A stretch of DNA of 64,000 bases from assembly GCA_007644065.1 (NCBI GenBank), contig VJWN01000003.1, positions 1,116,001-1,180,000 on the forward strand, given 5' to 3'. This document shows, piece by piece, positions 22,390 through 34,015 of the stretch. Under the pieces are notes generated by a model. It saw nothing but the letters and a program-made list of their open reading frames with translations, made no database searches and was not told the origin of the DNA. This stretch comes from Margaritispora aquatica (Eukaryota; Ascomycota; Leotiomycetes; Helotiales; Discinellaceae). Each line of letters opens with the position of its first letter. Positions within the stretch are counted from its first letter, which is position 1. The translations under genes were made by a program, and so were the position numbers.

Positions 22390-24639
22390 TAAATTCGTCC
22401 CTTAAATTTCCTCCGTAGAATAAATCTTATAGATTTATAGAACTCGTAGAATAGTAAATTATCTAGAATAAGGCTCGTAGTATTACGTACTTTCTTTTGT
22501 AACTTAGTAGCTTTGTAAATCATCGAATATTTCGTAAATTATATTGTAGGTTTAGAATTAAAGTATATCTTACTCTGTAGGTCGTATAGTATACAACCTT
22601 TTTTTTTTTTTATACTATACTTATCCTTTCCTACGACCTTCTTAGAATATAAAACATAATCTTTAATTCTAATCTTTAACTTTAAATTTTAATTTTAACC
22701 TTAATTTTAACTTTAACCTTCTATAGTAATAGCTCTTTTCGTAAAGATCTCTTTCGTTACTAGCTAACTAATAACTAACCTTAATCGTAATTACTACTAG
22801 GGTAGTATACTCTATAACAGTTAAGCTACTAGTTAACTAGTCCTTTCTACGATCGCGTAATATCTAAATCCTTAGTCTACTTATAACGAGTATATCTTAA
22901 CAATCCTAGCTTATACTCGTAGAGTTCTAGGCTAGTACTATAATCGTATTACTCGTAGGAATGTTTATTAGTTTATTAATATAGTAGTTTACCTTAAGTT
23001 AAATCTACGTAATAGTACGAGATTAATAGTAAAGTATACGAACTACTATTTTACTACGGACAGTACTACCTACGGTACAGTCCCTATTACTAGGAATGCT
23101 CCTCCTCCCCTAGCACTACCGGCTTTACTAGTCCCTACGGTTATTATAGCTATCCCTCCTCCTTAACTAATCTTTCTACGACTAGCTAGTTAAATAAGAT
23201 AGGTAAGATAGAGTAGTAACGTTAGTTCGACGAGTCAAGGAAGTATAGCTAGCTTTATTATAGCTATTAGTCCTTCTATAGTATCTACTTAGGGTCCGGT
23301 TCCTCCTTAAGTTCCTTCGTCTTTAGGTTTATTATATAGAACTTCCCTTTGTACTTTACCCTTTATCTAGTATTCTTAACCTCCGTCGTCTCCGTCTCTC
23401 TTCTCTCCTCTAACTCTACCTACTAGCGGTTACGCTAACCCTTCTCTTAGACCTTTACGTTAGTTTTCTCTATCTTTAGTAGATACTATAACGTAACGTT
23501 CTAAACAAACTCGCGATTAAATAATAAGTTAGTCCGTTACTAAGACTCTTAATTTCTAGGCCTTACGATAAGTTAGAGATAACTATCTAGATTATAAGGT
23601 TAAGAGTAATACTTTCTACGACACTATCGTAGAGAAAGGTAAGGTAATAGACGTAATTCGCGAGGCTAAGCTTCGTAATATTAATTCTTAGGCTTAGGCC
23701 TTATTATAGGTGTAGCGGATTAGGCTAGATATAGCCCTTAAGGAGCTAAAGAAAGAGAAGGCTACGTATCTAGAAGATTAAAAGACCGACAAGTATTAGA
23801 GGTCGGACAATAATAATACGAACGGGAGAAGTAGTGTTAGTTCTAGTCCTACTAGTACTCCTTAGTACCGTTATTAATATAGTTAGGTTTTAGTTTCGTC
23901 GTTACTTTTTAGTTTATTTTTATAGAATTAAACATTAAGTTAACTAGTTTTCTAATCTATAACATTAATCTTACTATCTTATAAAAAGAAATATATAAAG
24001 GAAAAATAAGTAAAAAAAAGATAGTTCCTAGATTTATAGCTCTAGATAGTCTATATCGTTTTTAATATCTTCGGTTTTATCTAGATAAAAGTCTTTTTAT
24101 TCTACGATAATCGTATCTTCTAGTACGACGAAAAGGAGTTAAAGTACTAGAACACTTCCGTAAACCTTTCTCTTTCCCCTTCTTATTAGTATATTCTAGC
24201 CTCTTCTTATCGTACTATTAATATAAGTATAATAGAGCCTATCTTTGTTTACTAGCCTTATAATAATCTCTTTCTTTCCCTTAACTATAGCTACGAGCTA
24301 GTAGGTATTTAGGTACTTCTCCTTAACTACTATAAACGGTCTGTACTAATTAAGATCGAACTTAGTCTTTATTTCGTTCTATAGTAAGATATACTCCTCT
24401 TCTTAGAAGCTTTTTACTTCTAAAATTATATATTCGTAGGTTTTTAACTACTATTTCTTATTTACTTTTTCTCTTGTAGTAACGAGCTTACGGGCTTCGG
24501 TACGTAAAGCTTCAAGAACAGCTAATCGATTAGTGTTGTCTACTTGGACGTCTCGTAGTATTAAGGTATTGTCGTCTATAAGAAGACGTAGTTATTGTCT
24601 ATATAGTAACGAGAACAGGGATTACTTAGTTATAGAATA

Positions 24640-25150
24640 GGTTTAGATCTAGGCTACGAACAAGATTTTGTTAATATACTCGTCCTATCTAGCCTTTATC
24701 TTACCGATAAGGTACTTCGAAATTACTTGTCTAATAACTTTATTTAAAGACTCGACGGCTCTATTAGTATAAGGATAGTAAGCTATAGTTCTAGAGTAGT
24801 GTAAACCGAGCTTTTTAAACGCGATTTCTATAGTAAATACCTATAGATTCGTTCCTTAGTTTATAATAATCTCTTTTAGTACTCTATAGTTTAGATATAA
24901 GTCTATAATAAAGTTAGCGAGAACTTCTACTATAGTATCCTTAATAGCTTTAATAACTAGTTACTTCGTAGTATAATCTATAATAGTAATAATCTATCGG
25001 TTTCCGTTCTTTATTAAAGAATAGTGTTTAATTAGGTTAAGTCCCTAGCGGTCAAATAGTTAGATTATAGTATTAGTTTATTTACTAGAAGGTACTAGTA
25101 GTAAGCGAATCTGTCCTTCGTATCGTCTCTAGGCTAACTAACACTTCTTA
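24640..25150 (-). pseudogene. integrase core relic
   Basis: Read on the minus strand with stops ignored, the sequence gives IITIIDYTTK (first Asp), then IITN*GTNL, where the usual TDQG has become TN*G, then TNRAVESLNKVI (catalytic Glu region). This is the D,D,E order of retroviral-type integrases. Both defects in TN*G are G-to-A or C-to-T changes. Confidence 0.8.
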
Positions 25151-26099
25151 TAGTACTAGTAAAAATTATAGATATTCTTTTTTATTATTTCTTAGTAGTA
25201 TTAGTCCTTAACTAGGTCGAATATTATAATTTCGTTAGTATATCTATAAGTATAGTAGAAGGTGTCTAGCGTGTCTACTCTTAACTAAAGGGATAAGATA
25301 GTAGTCTAGGGGCTCTTAATATCGTCTTTATACTAGAGTTCGTCCTCGAATCAGAACTTATAAGCTCGTTCTTTAATAATCTATTAGTTATCTAGGTTCT
25401 TTAGTTCTTTTCCTATCTTTAAGTAACGTTACATTTGATTACTTAAGTTTATAATATAAAGGCTTAAGTATCTTAAAGGTACGGAGGATTCTATAGTATT
25501 TTCCTCTATAAGATTAGTCTTAGTTAAGTCTTCCTTAAAGTTAAGATAGTAGGATAGGGTATTAGTAACGATTATCTAAGGTCTAGGTTTATACTAGATA
25601 TCTAGATCGTAGGTTTAGAATTTATCTAGCTATTAGGTAAGCCTTTTAGAAACAACCTTTATAGTATATATATACTAGAGGTTAGTATAATCTATCTATA
25701 TAATTATAGTATAACTGTTTTAGATATAATAGTCTTATACCTAAACTACGTCCTTAATAGCGAGAAGCTCCTTCTCGTAAGTAAAGTAGTTCTTTTTAAT
25801 AGTATTAAACTTATAGCTATTGTATACTATAGGGTATTCCTTTCTGTCCTCTCTAACCTAGAGTAATTAGGTACCTTAGGCGAAGTTAGAGATATCTATC
25901 TTAATAATAAACGGCTTTGTAGTATTAGGTTAATATAAGACTAACGAGCTCGAGATCTTATCCTTTAGTGTTCAGAAAGCTAACTTATAAGCGAAGTTCT
26001 AGTAAATAGTACGATACTTATATATACCCTTTATAGTAAGAAGTCCGTGTAACGGAATAGCGATATCTACGAAGTTATAGATAAACCGTTAATAGTATA

Positions 26100-26900
26100 A
26101 GTAAAGTTTAAGAAATTAACGAGTATAGTATACTATCTTTAGTTATAGCTAGTTTTCTATAGCCTCGACCTTGTTTCGTAGTATCTAAACTTAACTATTT
26201 CTTATAAGATATTTATAAAACTTTACTTCTTATACTTTAAAGATATACTTACTTAGTTTTACGTATAGACTAACGTTCTATAGGATTTTAAGGACTTTAT
26301 AGACGTAAACGAGATACTCTTTCTCGCTATTACTATAGATAAGGATATCGTCTAAGTAAATTATAACGTAATTTCCTAAATACTTAATAAAGATTTTATT
26401 TATTATAGCTTAGAAGGTTAATAGTATATTTATTAAGCTAAAGAGTATAACGAGAAATTTATACTTTCTGTCTTAGGTATTAAATATAGTCTTTTCGATA
26501 CTATCCTTAGTTATTAAGAATTACTAGAATCTAGAGAGTAAGTCAATCTTTATATAAAATATAACTTATTTAACTTAGTTTAATAGTTCGTCGATCTTTA
26601 GTAAAAGAAACTTATCTCGAATTATCTTTACGTTTAGAGCTTAGTAGTCGACGTATATACGCTAAGTCCCTTCTAGTTTTAGTACGAACAAGACTAGAGC
26701 TTTTTATAGGGAGGTTAATAGTCGTATTAACCCTTTTTCGAGAAGGTCTATAATTTACTTTATTTATTTAGTAAATTAGATTAGGTTTAACTAGTAAGCT
26801 TTAATATTAATAAGCTTTTCGTCTGTAATATTAATCTTATATAAGACTCCGTAGGCTATAACTTGTATACTATAAAGGAGTTCGGTCCGTAGGACATTAG
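26100..26900 (-). pseudogene. reverse transcriptase relic
   Basis: The minus strand contains the RT active-site box YLDDIL at about 26,345-26,362 with neighbouring fragments of palm sequence. Several TAG/TAA stops interrupt every frame. RNase H should lie between this and the integrase, but I could not delimit it. Confidence 0.75.
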
Positions 26901-28957
26901 TATATCCTTCGTAGATTATATAGAGTTATTCTTATAATTTAGTCTTTATAGTATCTTACTTCTTTTGTTCTATAGAATTACTTAGTTTAGTAATAAAGTA
27001 GAGATAACCTTCGTTAGTTCGTAGGAATATCTTCTTTATTTAGCGTTACTATATAACCTTAATGTCGCTAGTAGTCGTAGAATCGACCGATAGTAACTTA
27101 TAGAGTTAAAAAGTAAAGGTTACCTAGATATTATCTAGTAAGATCTTATACTACTTTTACTTTTACTATAGCTTAAGTCCTCTCTAGTTACTATAATCGA
27201 CTTAAGCTCTTTATTATTTCTAAAACTTTATTCTTATAATTACGTCGTAGGGTTCTATATTAATTACTATAAAATTAACGTATTCTATAAATCTAGCTTA
27301 GATTTTTACGTTGTCTATCGCTAGTTAGTAGTAGAAGGTTTCTCTAATAAGTATCGTAGCTCTATTTACTATATTTACTTTTCTAGTCGTAGTATCGTCT
27401 CTAGGTATCTAACCTACTCTTTTTACTATAGTAGTAGAAATATAATAAGTCGAGGCTTCTAAATTAGCTATTACTAATACTAGTATACTATTAACGACTC
27501 TAGCTAGGACGATTAGGGCGTCGTCCCGCTTCTTATTCTAAATAGCGTCGAGCGAAAAGAGGTCGGTAGTCTTATTCTTATCTATAGTATTATTTGTCTC
27601 CTTTAACGGCGTACTTAGTTTTCTCTCTATCTCTATCTCTAGTAAGGTCTTGTATTTCTATACTACTTTAGGTAGATTCTCTTCGTAGTATAATACTATA
27701 GAAGGTAATATCTTTGTATTATTACGCTAGTTTTCTTGTAATTAATCTTCCGCTATAGTATTATCTTTAAGGCCGATAGCTTTACTAATATCGTCTTAAG
27801 TAAGTTACTCTAGTTCGTAGTAAAGTGTAACGTTTAGACTAGAACTTTAGCTCCTTAACTCTAGCCTTTTCTATTTCCTAAATTATCTTTACCTTATTTC
27901 TTTTTCTAATTTTAAAAGTTATTAAGATAACCGTATACATTATAATCTCTACTATAATAATAGTATTCTTTTAGTCTTTACTTGTAGGATCCGGAGGATC
28001 CGTAAGAACCTCTTCCTTATCTATAACTATAGAAGTTTCCTCGAGTATTATTATTCGAAGGTCTTCCTTAGTTATTACTACTATAGGTATAGAAAAGTCT
28101 TTCTACAGTCTCTATAAATTAGTTAAGGTCTTCTTCTTATATTACTTAAAGATCGTCTATTAACTTTATTTATTTAAACTTATCTAGATCCTTAGGATCT
28201 CCTTCTTCCTAGTTTATTTAACTTAGATTTATTAGGTCTCCCTTATTATAGTTTAAGTACTAACGACGAGGTTATTAGTATAAAGTCTAGTTACTACTAT
28301 AGTTTAATCTTTAGCTCGAGATAATTCCTTTAGCCTTAGAAACAAAGAGTATTACCTTTTATAGGTTCGTAGGATTAGCTCGCTTAATATCTATTTAAGA
28401 CTAATCTATTAGTCCTTCGATATATAAAGACAAGATAAACTTAACGTTAATTTTATTTCTTACTTCTAAAACGATCTTACGGAACTAGTTATTATAGTTA
28501 GAAATTAACTTATCTTTAACCCTAGTTTAGCTTAGGTTCCTAAATCTCTAGAATAGCTTATCTATAGAAAGCTCGTCGTTATATTCTAAATAGAATTTAT
28601 TAACGAAATCTTTTTACGATAGGTTAGTATCGTTATACTATATAGTTATAGTATAGTACTAAGTACTAGCGTACTCGGTTAAGTATAAGGAACTTACTAA
28701 TGTCTATAACTCTAGATTATAGTTACTTCCTATATACTAACGTCGTACTTTAAAGATCTAGTTACTTATAAGGGTTATACTCTTCTTTTGTCTATTAAAC
28801 TAGAACGGTAGTATAACCTTAGGTTACCTAAACTCTAACCTCTGTAGGTTCTTTATAGGATAGGTTTCTCGATAGTACGAGAGAGGATCCGTAGTATTAA
28901 TAGGTTAGTTTCTTTACTGTCTTTCTTACTTTTGTCTTTAGGCTCTATTGTAGGCTT

Positions 28958-29101
28958 CTTACTAAGCGGCCTAGTAGGCGGCTTGTTAAGTGGCGTAGTA
29001 AGCTACTTGTTAGATAGCTTCGTGAGCTACTTGCTAAGTAGCTTCGTAGCTTGCTTGCTAAGTAGCTTCGTAGCTTGCTTGCTAAGCGGCCTAGTAGGCT
29101 A
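28958..29101 (-). repeat. 24-bp tandem repeat, six units, inside the retrotransposon
   Basis: Units start at 28958, 28982, 29006, 29030, 29054 and 29078 (cttgctaagtagcttcgtag-like). On the coding strand they encode an 8-residue Lys-rich repeat (SKQATKLL). It lies near the 5' end of the element's coding region, where gag is expected. It keeps more CpA/TpG than its surroundings. Confidence 0.75.
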
Positions 29102-29345
29102 CTTCTTATTGTAGTCTCTTATTTCCGAGCGATTAGTCCGGTACTTCTATACCTATATATTATAGCGTAGCTTGTTAAACTAATTCGTCCGTCTATCCTA
29201 GCGTCTACTAGAATAATTCTATTAGGTAGTCTAATATCTTCGTAATATTACTAGGTTTAACGTACTACTTCGTAGTACAGGCTTTATAAACTAGAAAGGT
29301 TCTCTAGATCGTATAGGTTATCTTAGAGCAAGGAAATACTACTAA

Positions 29346-29466
29346 TATAGTTACAAAAGCGTCTTATTGTAACTACGGAAGAGATTTCTAATATAAAGGG
29401 ACTATAGGTTATCTTACGGGTGACTAGGCAACTGTAACTAGGTGCCTAAGGCAGCCAGCAGCTACA
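29346..29466 (-). repeat. LTR (5' LTR of the minus-strand element)
   Basis: 121 bp, partner of 22252-22372. Its first base pair step reads TATAG instead of TGTAG, a RIP-type transition. The CAGG target duplication follows directly. Confidence 0.92.
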
Positions 29467-29880
29467 CAGGCTTTGAAACACCAAATACAAAGATCACATT
29501 ACAGATCACGCTAAACAAGTAGCACAATGCAATAGACTTCGAAGATATCGTAATTGTTCAATTCAGTGTAAAGTACATAGTTGCAGCGCTTCTAAAGAGA
29601 GCCTGCTGCTCCCGTCCGTGATGTGACAACGAACCATAAACCACATGTCAACTGTCCATAATATAGAATCAACCGTGACCCACACGGCCGGCTATCCGTA
29701 ATGGAAAGCAGCCATAAAGCAACCATAAAGGAGTCATAGACCACACGGTCAAATCAAATAGAAGCAACATTCCACAGATGCTTACGAGCAAAAACAACCA
29801 CCAGACCTCTCCGCAGAGTAGCCTCCCAGAATACACCTACAAAATCCTCAGCGCTCCACCCACAAATTCCAGACACCACA
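29467..29880. other. non-coding flank between LTR and next gene
   Basis: Unique sequence of normal base composition, the downstream flank of the gene ending at 29881. No gene was seen. Confidence 0.5.
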
Positions 29881-31440
29881 TCACTGGGGATGAGAGTCCA
29901 TAATGTCAGTACAGTGAGTATCGAAAAGGAAGATCCAATGTCTCATACAATCCATGATACTGCTAACCATGCTCAACAAATCATCTTCGCCAAAGAAGAT
30001 CTTCAGAAATGCCTCTGCGCCGTTGCTGCCCAGAACCTTCTTTGCATCTCCAGTCTTCTTCTTTTTCTTCTCGTAAGTCTTGAGCATGTGCTTCTCGGTC
30101 CGTGCAAGCATCATTCTCAGCTTCAAGAGGTGGCGATCACCGCTTGTGATGAAGTACTCGACCACCTTGCGACTTTCCTCGTTGCGAATGGTGTAGACAA
30201 TCTTCTTTGCATGCTTGAGTTTTCCTGCGAGTTGAACCATGATAAACCATAGCTCAGCAGCTTGTTCAACAACACGATTGGAAACGCAATCCGGACCGGA
30301 AGAGTACGCAAAGTCGAAGATCCACTTGCCCAGTGAATAAGCATCAAATGCCGTCTTAAAGAGCATGAGAGGTTCTTCTTCAGGATCCCATTGGTCTGTG
30401 CGAGTCTTTGTGGGAAGCTTGTGAGTGAGAAGATCTGCCTCAGTAGCACTTCGATATCGCTTTCTGGATGGCAAGTTGAGCCAGACTCTAAGATACGATT
30501 TGAATCGAGCTGAGCCGGCGCCTTCGCTGTTCCGATTTCCTGACTCCACGTCAATCTTTGGATCACTTGCGCCTTCGGTACTTAGGTAGTTATGGAAGGA
30601 GTTGGTCGCTGAATGGTTCTGGTTCTGCTCGTTGGAGCCATTGGGAACAAATTCCTTTCCGATGAAAAGGTTTTCAGTGTTGACGAAAAGGTTCTTGAAG
30701 AATTCGTCACTAAAACCCGTACTGGAGGACTGCATGGTATTCTCAAAGGTATGAGGTGCAGTATCCCGTTCGGCGAAGAAGTCCTTGGGATCCGCACCAG
30801 TCATACCAAGAAAGGCAGCATATTGTTGGCGGATCTGATCTGCAAATTCTGCCGAAGCATTGGAATATGCTCCATTGTTGAAAGCGACTTCAGCGGCTTC
30901 ATTATGTTGATCACGAGACGCAGAGTAGGAATTGCCGAAATAGTTGTTACCGTCAGCACCTTTGGTGTTGAATGTCTGCTCGGGATAAGCTCCAGTGTAG
31001 GTTGCCTGTTCGTAGCTCGAGATGGGATTGGCATCGGCATCGTCGTCATAAAATGGCGAGTTGGCCCAAGCACTGGATGGTTTGTCGTCGCGAAAGGTTG
31101 GGATTGATGGATTTGAGGAAGTCTCGCTAGAACCATAGCAACCAGTCGATGCAAACTGACTTTGTCCAAAGGCGCGGTAATCGGGTTGATATCCCTTGCT
31201 TTTAGTACTGCAATTGTTGATAAACTCCTTAAACTCAGCTCGAGCAGTTGCAGCGCCTATTTCAGCACTGAGCCTCTCTGCATCCCAGAGTTTTTCGGTT
31301 CCGGGTGGAGGCATATTTCCAATTAGCTTGGAGAAATCTAGCTTTCCGCTGCGATCTTTTGGGAACAAATTGGCAAAATAGCGTACGTAGGCACGTTGTT
31401 CTTGCGCAAGGTTGAATTTAGTATGATTGTAGCACAACAT
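29881..31440 (-). CDS. hypothetical fungal protein with conserved C-terminal helical domain
   Basis: An intronless frame of 519 residues. The N-terminal ~50 residues (FPKDRSGKLDFSKLIGNMPP) are followed by a long low-complexity Ser/Asn/Tyr region to about residue 310. The C-terminal ~190 residues are ordered and helical: WDPEEEPLMLFKTAFDAYSL, VVEQAAELWFIMVQLAGKLK, EESRKVVEYFITSGDRHLLK, then a poly-Lys stretch. I remember this C-terminal pattern from unnamed proteins of filamentous ascomycetes but know no function. There is no signal peptide or membrane segment. A short upstream exon cannot be excluded. Confidence 0.72.
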   Translation of the reverse strand: MLCYNHTKFNLAQEQRAYVRYFANLFPKDRSGKLDFSKLIGNMPPPGTEKLWDAERLSAEIGAATARAEFKEFINNCSTKSKGYQPDYRAFGQSQFASTGCYGSSETSSNPSIPTFRDDKPSSAWANSPFYDDDADANPISSYEQATYTGAYPEQTFNTKGADGNNYFGNSYSASRDQHNEAAEVAFNNGAYSNASAEFADQIRQQYAAFLGMTGADPKDFFAERDTAPHTFENTMQSSSTGFSDEFFKNLFVNTENLFIGKEFVPNGSNEQNQNHSATNSFHNYLSTEGASDPKIDVESGNRNSEGAGSARFKSYLRVWLNLPSRKRYRSATEADLLTHKLPTKTRTDQWDPEEEPLMLFKTAFDAYSLGKWIFDFAYSSGPDCVSNRVVEQAAELWFIMVQLAGKLKHAKKIVYTIRNEESRKVVEYFITSGDRHLLKLRMMLARTEKHMLKTYEKKKKKTGDAKKVLGSNGAEAFLKIFFGEDDLLSMVSSIMDCMRHWIFLFDTHCTDIMDSHPQ

Positions 31441-33074
31441 ACTAGGAGAACGTCAGCCCTAGAAGCGGAAGATAGCTGGAGATAAAAATCAACTCGGCAT
31501 CAACTTACAGGCAGCATGCAGACGCAATGATTGTGATGCGAGAAGATCTGTCAGAAGAACTTCTTGGCAGGTGACAGTTAGATCTTCTGGAAGATCGAAA
31601 ACTGCGCGATGAGTTTTGCCCAAGTAGCGTGATAGAAAACAGCTAAGGAACCGCGTAAGATGCGACAGATCTAGCGATCTTCGCCGCGTTGCGATGTTGC
31701 GCTGGTGCGAAAGAGTTGAGGAATTGGTGTGTTGTGAGAGACCGAGAAGTGATTTTATAATTTAGAACTTTTAGCCTCAGATCAGATTTAGCGAGGTCGG
31801 CAACACATACGCCTGTATCAGCTCTAAAAAGGTGCTAGCTCAAGAAATAAGTCAAGTTCCTTCATTCAGCCTTGGATATTCCTATTATTAAAGCAATCAA
31901 TGGGATAAGGTTTGTAGGCTGACCTTCTAATGCTTCTCTTTTTATGCTTGAGCACCAATCATAGTTCTGTATACCAGCGTGCAGCCTACAGCTGGCAGTG
32001 TCACCTATCTGGGCACTTTTGAGATAATGGTATACATTCGGTATGTCTCATGTATGCAATGGTATGTCATGAACTGATTGGAACAATAGAATAGGCATGG
32101 CAGAGCCTTCCTTCAGTTGCCAAGATCAACACCGTTCATCTGGGAGAGGTGTTGCATTCAACTCGGTCACCCTTTATGCACGTTTCAATACCATTTCATC
32201 AACTAATACGAGATAACAGCTCTCATGCTCTATAACCCATGTCGAAGTATGCCATAGTACTATAGCTTCCAGGAGACGACGCCAGACCACTCCCAGCACA
32301 AATCTAAGCTTCACACGAGTTTGAGCCCAAGTTCGCTCGGGGGAAAAGTTCAAATAGCAAAAGACTATATAGTAATGAAGTTAGTACGTTTATATCTCTA
32401 AGAATCTTGATTCAGGCATACCAGATATGTGCTCATCATGCAGAGCGGGTTCGAGGACGATATTGGTCTATACCGGTGCCTCCAAGAATCAAAGCTGGCG
32501 AGAAGCGTTACTGAACAAAGAAGCCTCGAGCCTTCGTTACCAAGGCCTCATCCAGTCCACAGTTCTGGTCATAGGCTTAGATCAAGTCTAATGTAAGGCA
32601 ACCTGAACAACCTCAGCAGTCCGTCAGCAGTACCCACTACTCTTTCACGTATTTTATCCCTAATTAGGCTGGGTATAGATCGGGCTCGTTAAATCATAAT
32701 TTATTTGACGCGTGACATCCGGAGCTTCTAATCTTACCTACTGAGATCACATCATAAGGTTTTCGTGTAAGATCTCGAAGAGATCACACGATGGTACACC
32801 TCATAAAGTAGGAATCTTTGGCTGACACATGATTAAACTTCCCGATGTTTCATTGGAAGAGCTTGAGTGCTATTTACATCTCATCGTCATAGTCCACTGA
32901 TTTTCAGGGCTTGCAGCTGGAGGTGCGGCGCGAAATACCCACGCCACCCACAATTCAAACATGCCACTTTAGCCGACCACCATATCTTAGGAAGCATCCT
33001 AGGTCACTATTCATGATTTAAAGATTGAAATCGACTAGAAAGTCAAAATACATAAATATAGCAATATCGGCAAG
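31441..33074. other. 1.6-kb intergenic region
   Basis: Lies between two divergent hypothetical genes and should contain both promoters. No ORF of note, no repeat and no tRNA found. Confidence 0.5.
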
Positions 33075-34015
33075 ATGAAAGTTTCCGTAGCGGATACGGA
33101 TTTGGAACCACTCTGGGAGCAGTTGGGACCTTCTGTAAGCTACCCTCTCTATTTCATTAGAATCTCGTGACCTAGCTATCATCTTTCATTTACGAGCAGA
33201 GTTGAAGCAAATGGAAAACAATGCGCCAACTACAATTATAGGACTTGGATGAAGACATAGTTCGAGAGGAACGAGAGGCTGAAGACAACATCCAACGGCC
33301 TGGTCTCGGAATATCGGGAAGTTCATACATGGCATATGAGAGCAGCAATACGAATAGTAATAATTACAACTACAACATCGACAAAGAAGCCAATAATGGC
33401 ATTTCCATCAAACCCAATCACAACTTCCAGAATGTCATTGACACGACTGAGGAATATATTACTCCGAGTTCATTTGTAAGACCAGAGGAGGATATCACAC
33501 AACCTGAAAACGGTGAAGATCTTCATACATCGATTAGCACAATAAAACTCACCCAACGTGATTGTATGCCATCCGGAGCCGAGATAACAAGTGGATATAT
33601 CTCAGAAGGCTACCAGACTGGTGAGTTTATGGATGCAAGCGACCACAAAGATGAGAAGGCTCTGGAGTACTGGCGACGTATCCTTATTGGACAACAGTTC
33701 TTGTTTAACCCAAATGTGGAGGATGAGTTGAGGGCTTTTAGCCCCAAAAACAGCATGGTATGTCTCCTTTCATAGGCCTCATTCTCCCTCCTCGTTCAGC
33801 CAATGGTGGTTCTACTACGCGCAAACACGCATTATGTATACGTGGGAGAGTGGGAGATGGAGAAATAATACTGAAAGTGAGGGACACAGATATCAATGCC
33901 AAAGAACCTGCGGTATCTTGAGTTCGACGTCACGGTAGAGAAAGATTGGAATGAAGGGAGGTTGAATGTCTGTCTTGATGAGGATTTGGAGGCTTGGAGG
34001 GTATGGTTTGGCTGA
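33075..34015 (+). CDS. hypothetical protein, three-exon model
   Basis: Exons 33075-33134, 33242-33757 and 33890-34015 give 233 residues; all junctions are phase 0. The product starts MKVSVADTDLEPLWEQLGPS, continues acidic and Asn-rich (NTNSNNYNYNIDKE) and has an ordered segment (EKALEYWRRILIGQQFLFNP). It ends ISMPKNLRYLEFDVTVEKDW...AWRVWFG. The last exon has good coding character. Without the second splice the frame stops at 33775. The intron 33758-33889 also has one open frame (WWFYYAQTRIMYTWESGRW), so its borders are uncertain. The family is not recognised. Confidence 0.55.

Larger units (their letters stand above)
22252..29466 (-). mobile_element. dead Ty3/gypsy-type LTR retrotransposon, heavily RIP-mutated
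   Basis: A complete 7.2-kb element bounded by 121-bp direct LTRs and read on the minus strand. Relics of reverse transcriptase (reading IIYLDDILIYS near 26,340-26,365) and integrase (24.64-25.15 kb) are in the order expected for Ty3/gypsy (RT before integrase). A polypurine tract adjoins the 3' LTR at 22373. Every frame is broken by TAA/TAG. CpA/TpG is strongly depleted while TpA is in large excess and CpG persists, the signature of RIP. The same bias explains the near absence of ATG over 7 kb. A 4-bp duplication CAGG flanks it (22248-22251 and 29467-29470). Confidence 0.93.

Noticed and set aside
28932..29114. 60-residue hydrophobic plus-strand protein in the retrotransposon
   Set aside because: It is the antisense of the 24-bp tandem repeat; composition is purely repeat-derived and the element is coded on the minus strand.
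22252..29466. loss of CG as cause of the odd composition
   Set aside because: CpG is not depleted in the element. The missing steps are CpA/TpG, which indicates RIP rather than ordinary CpG methylation decay.
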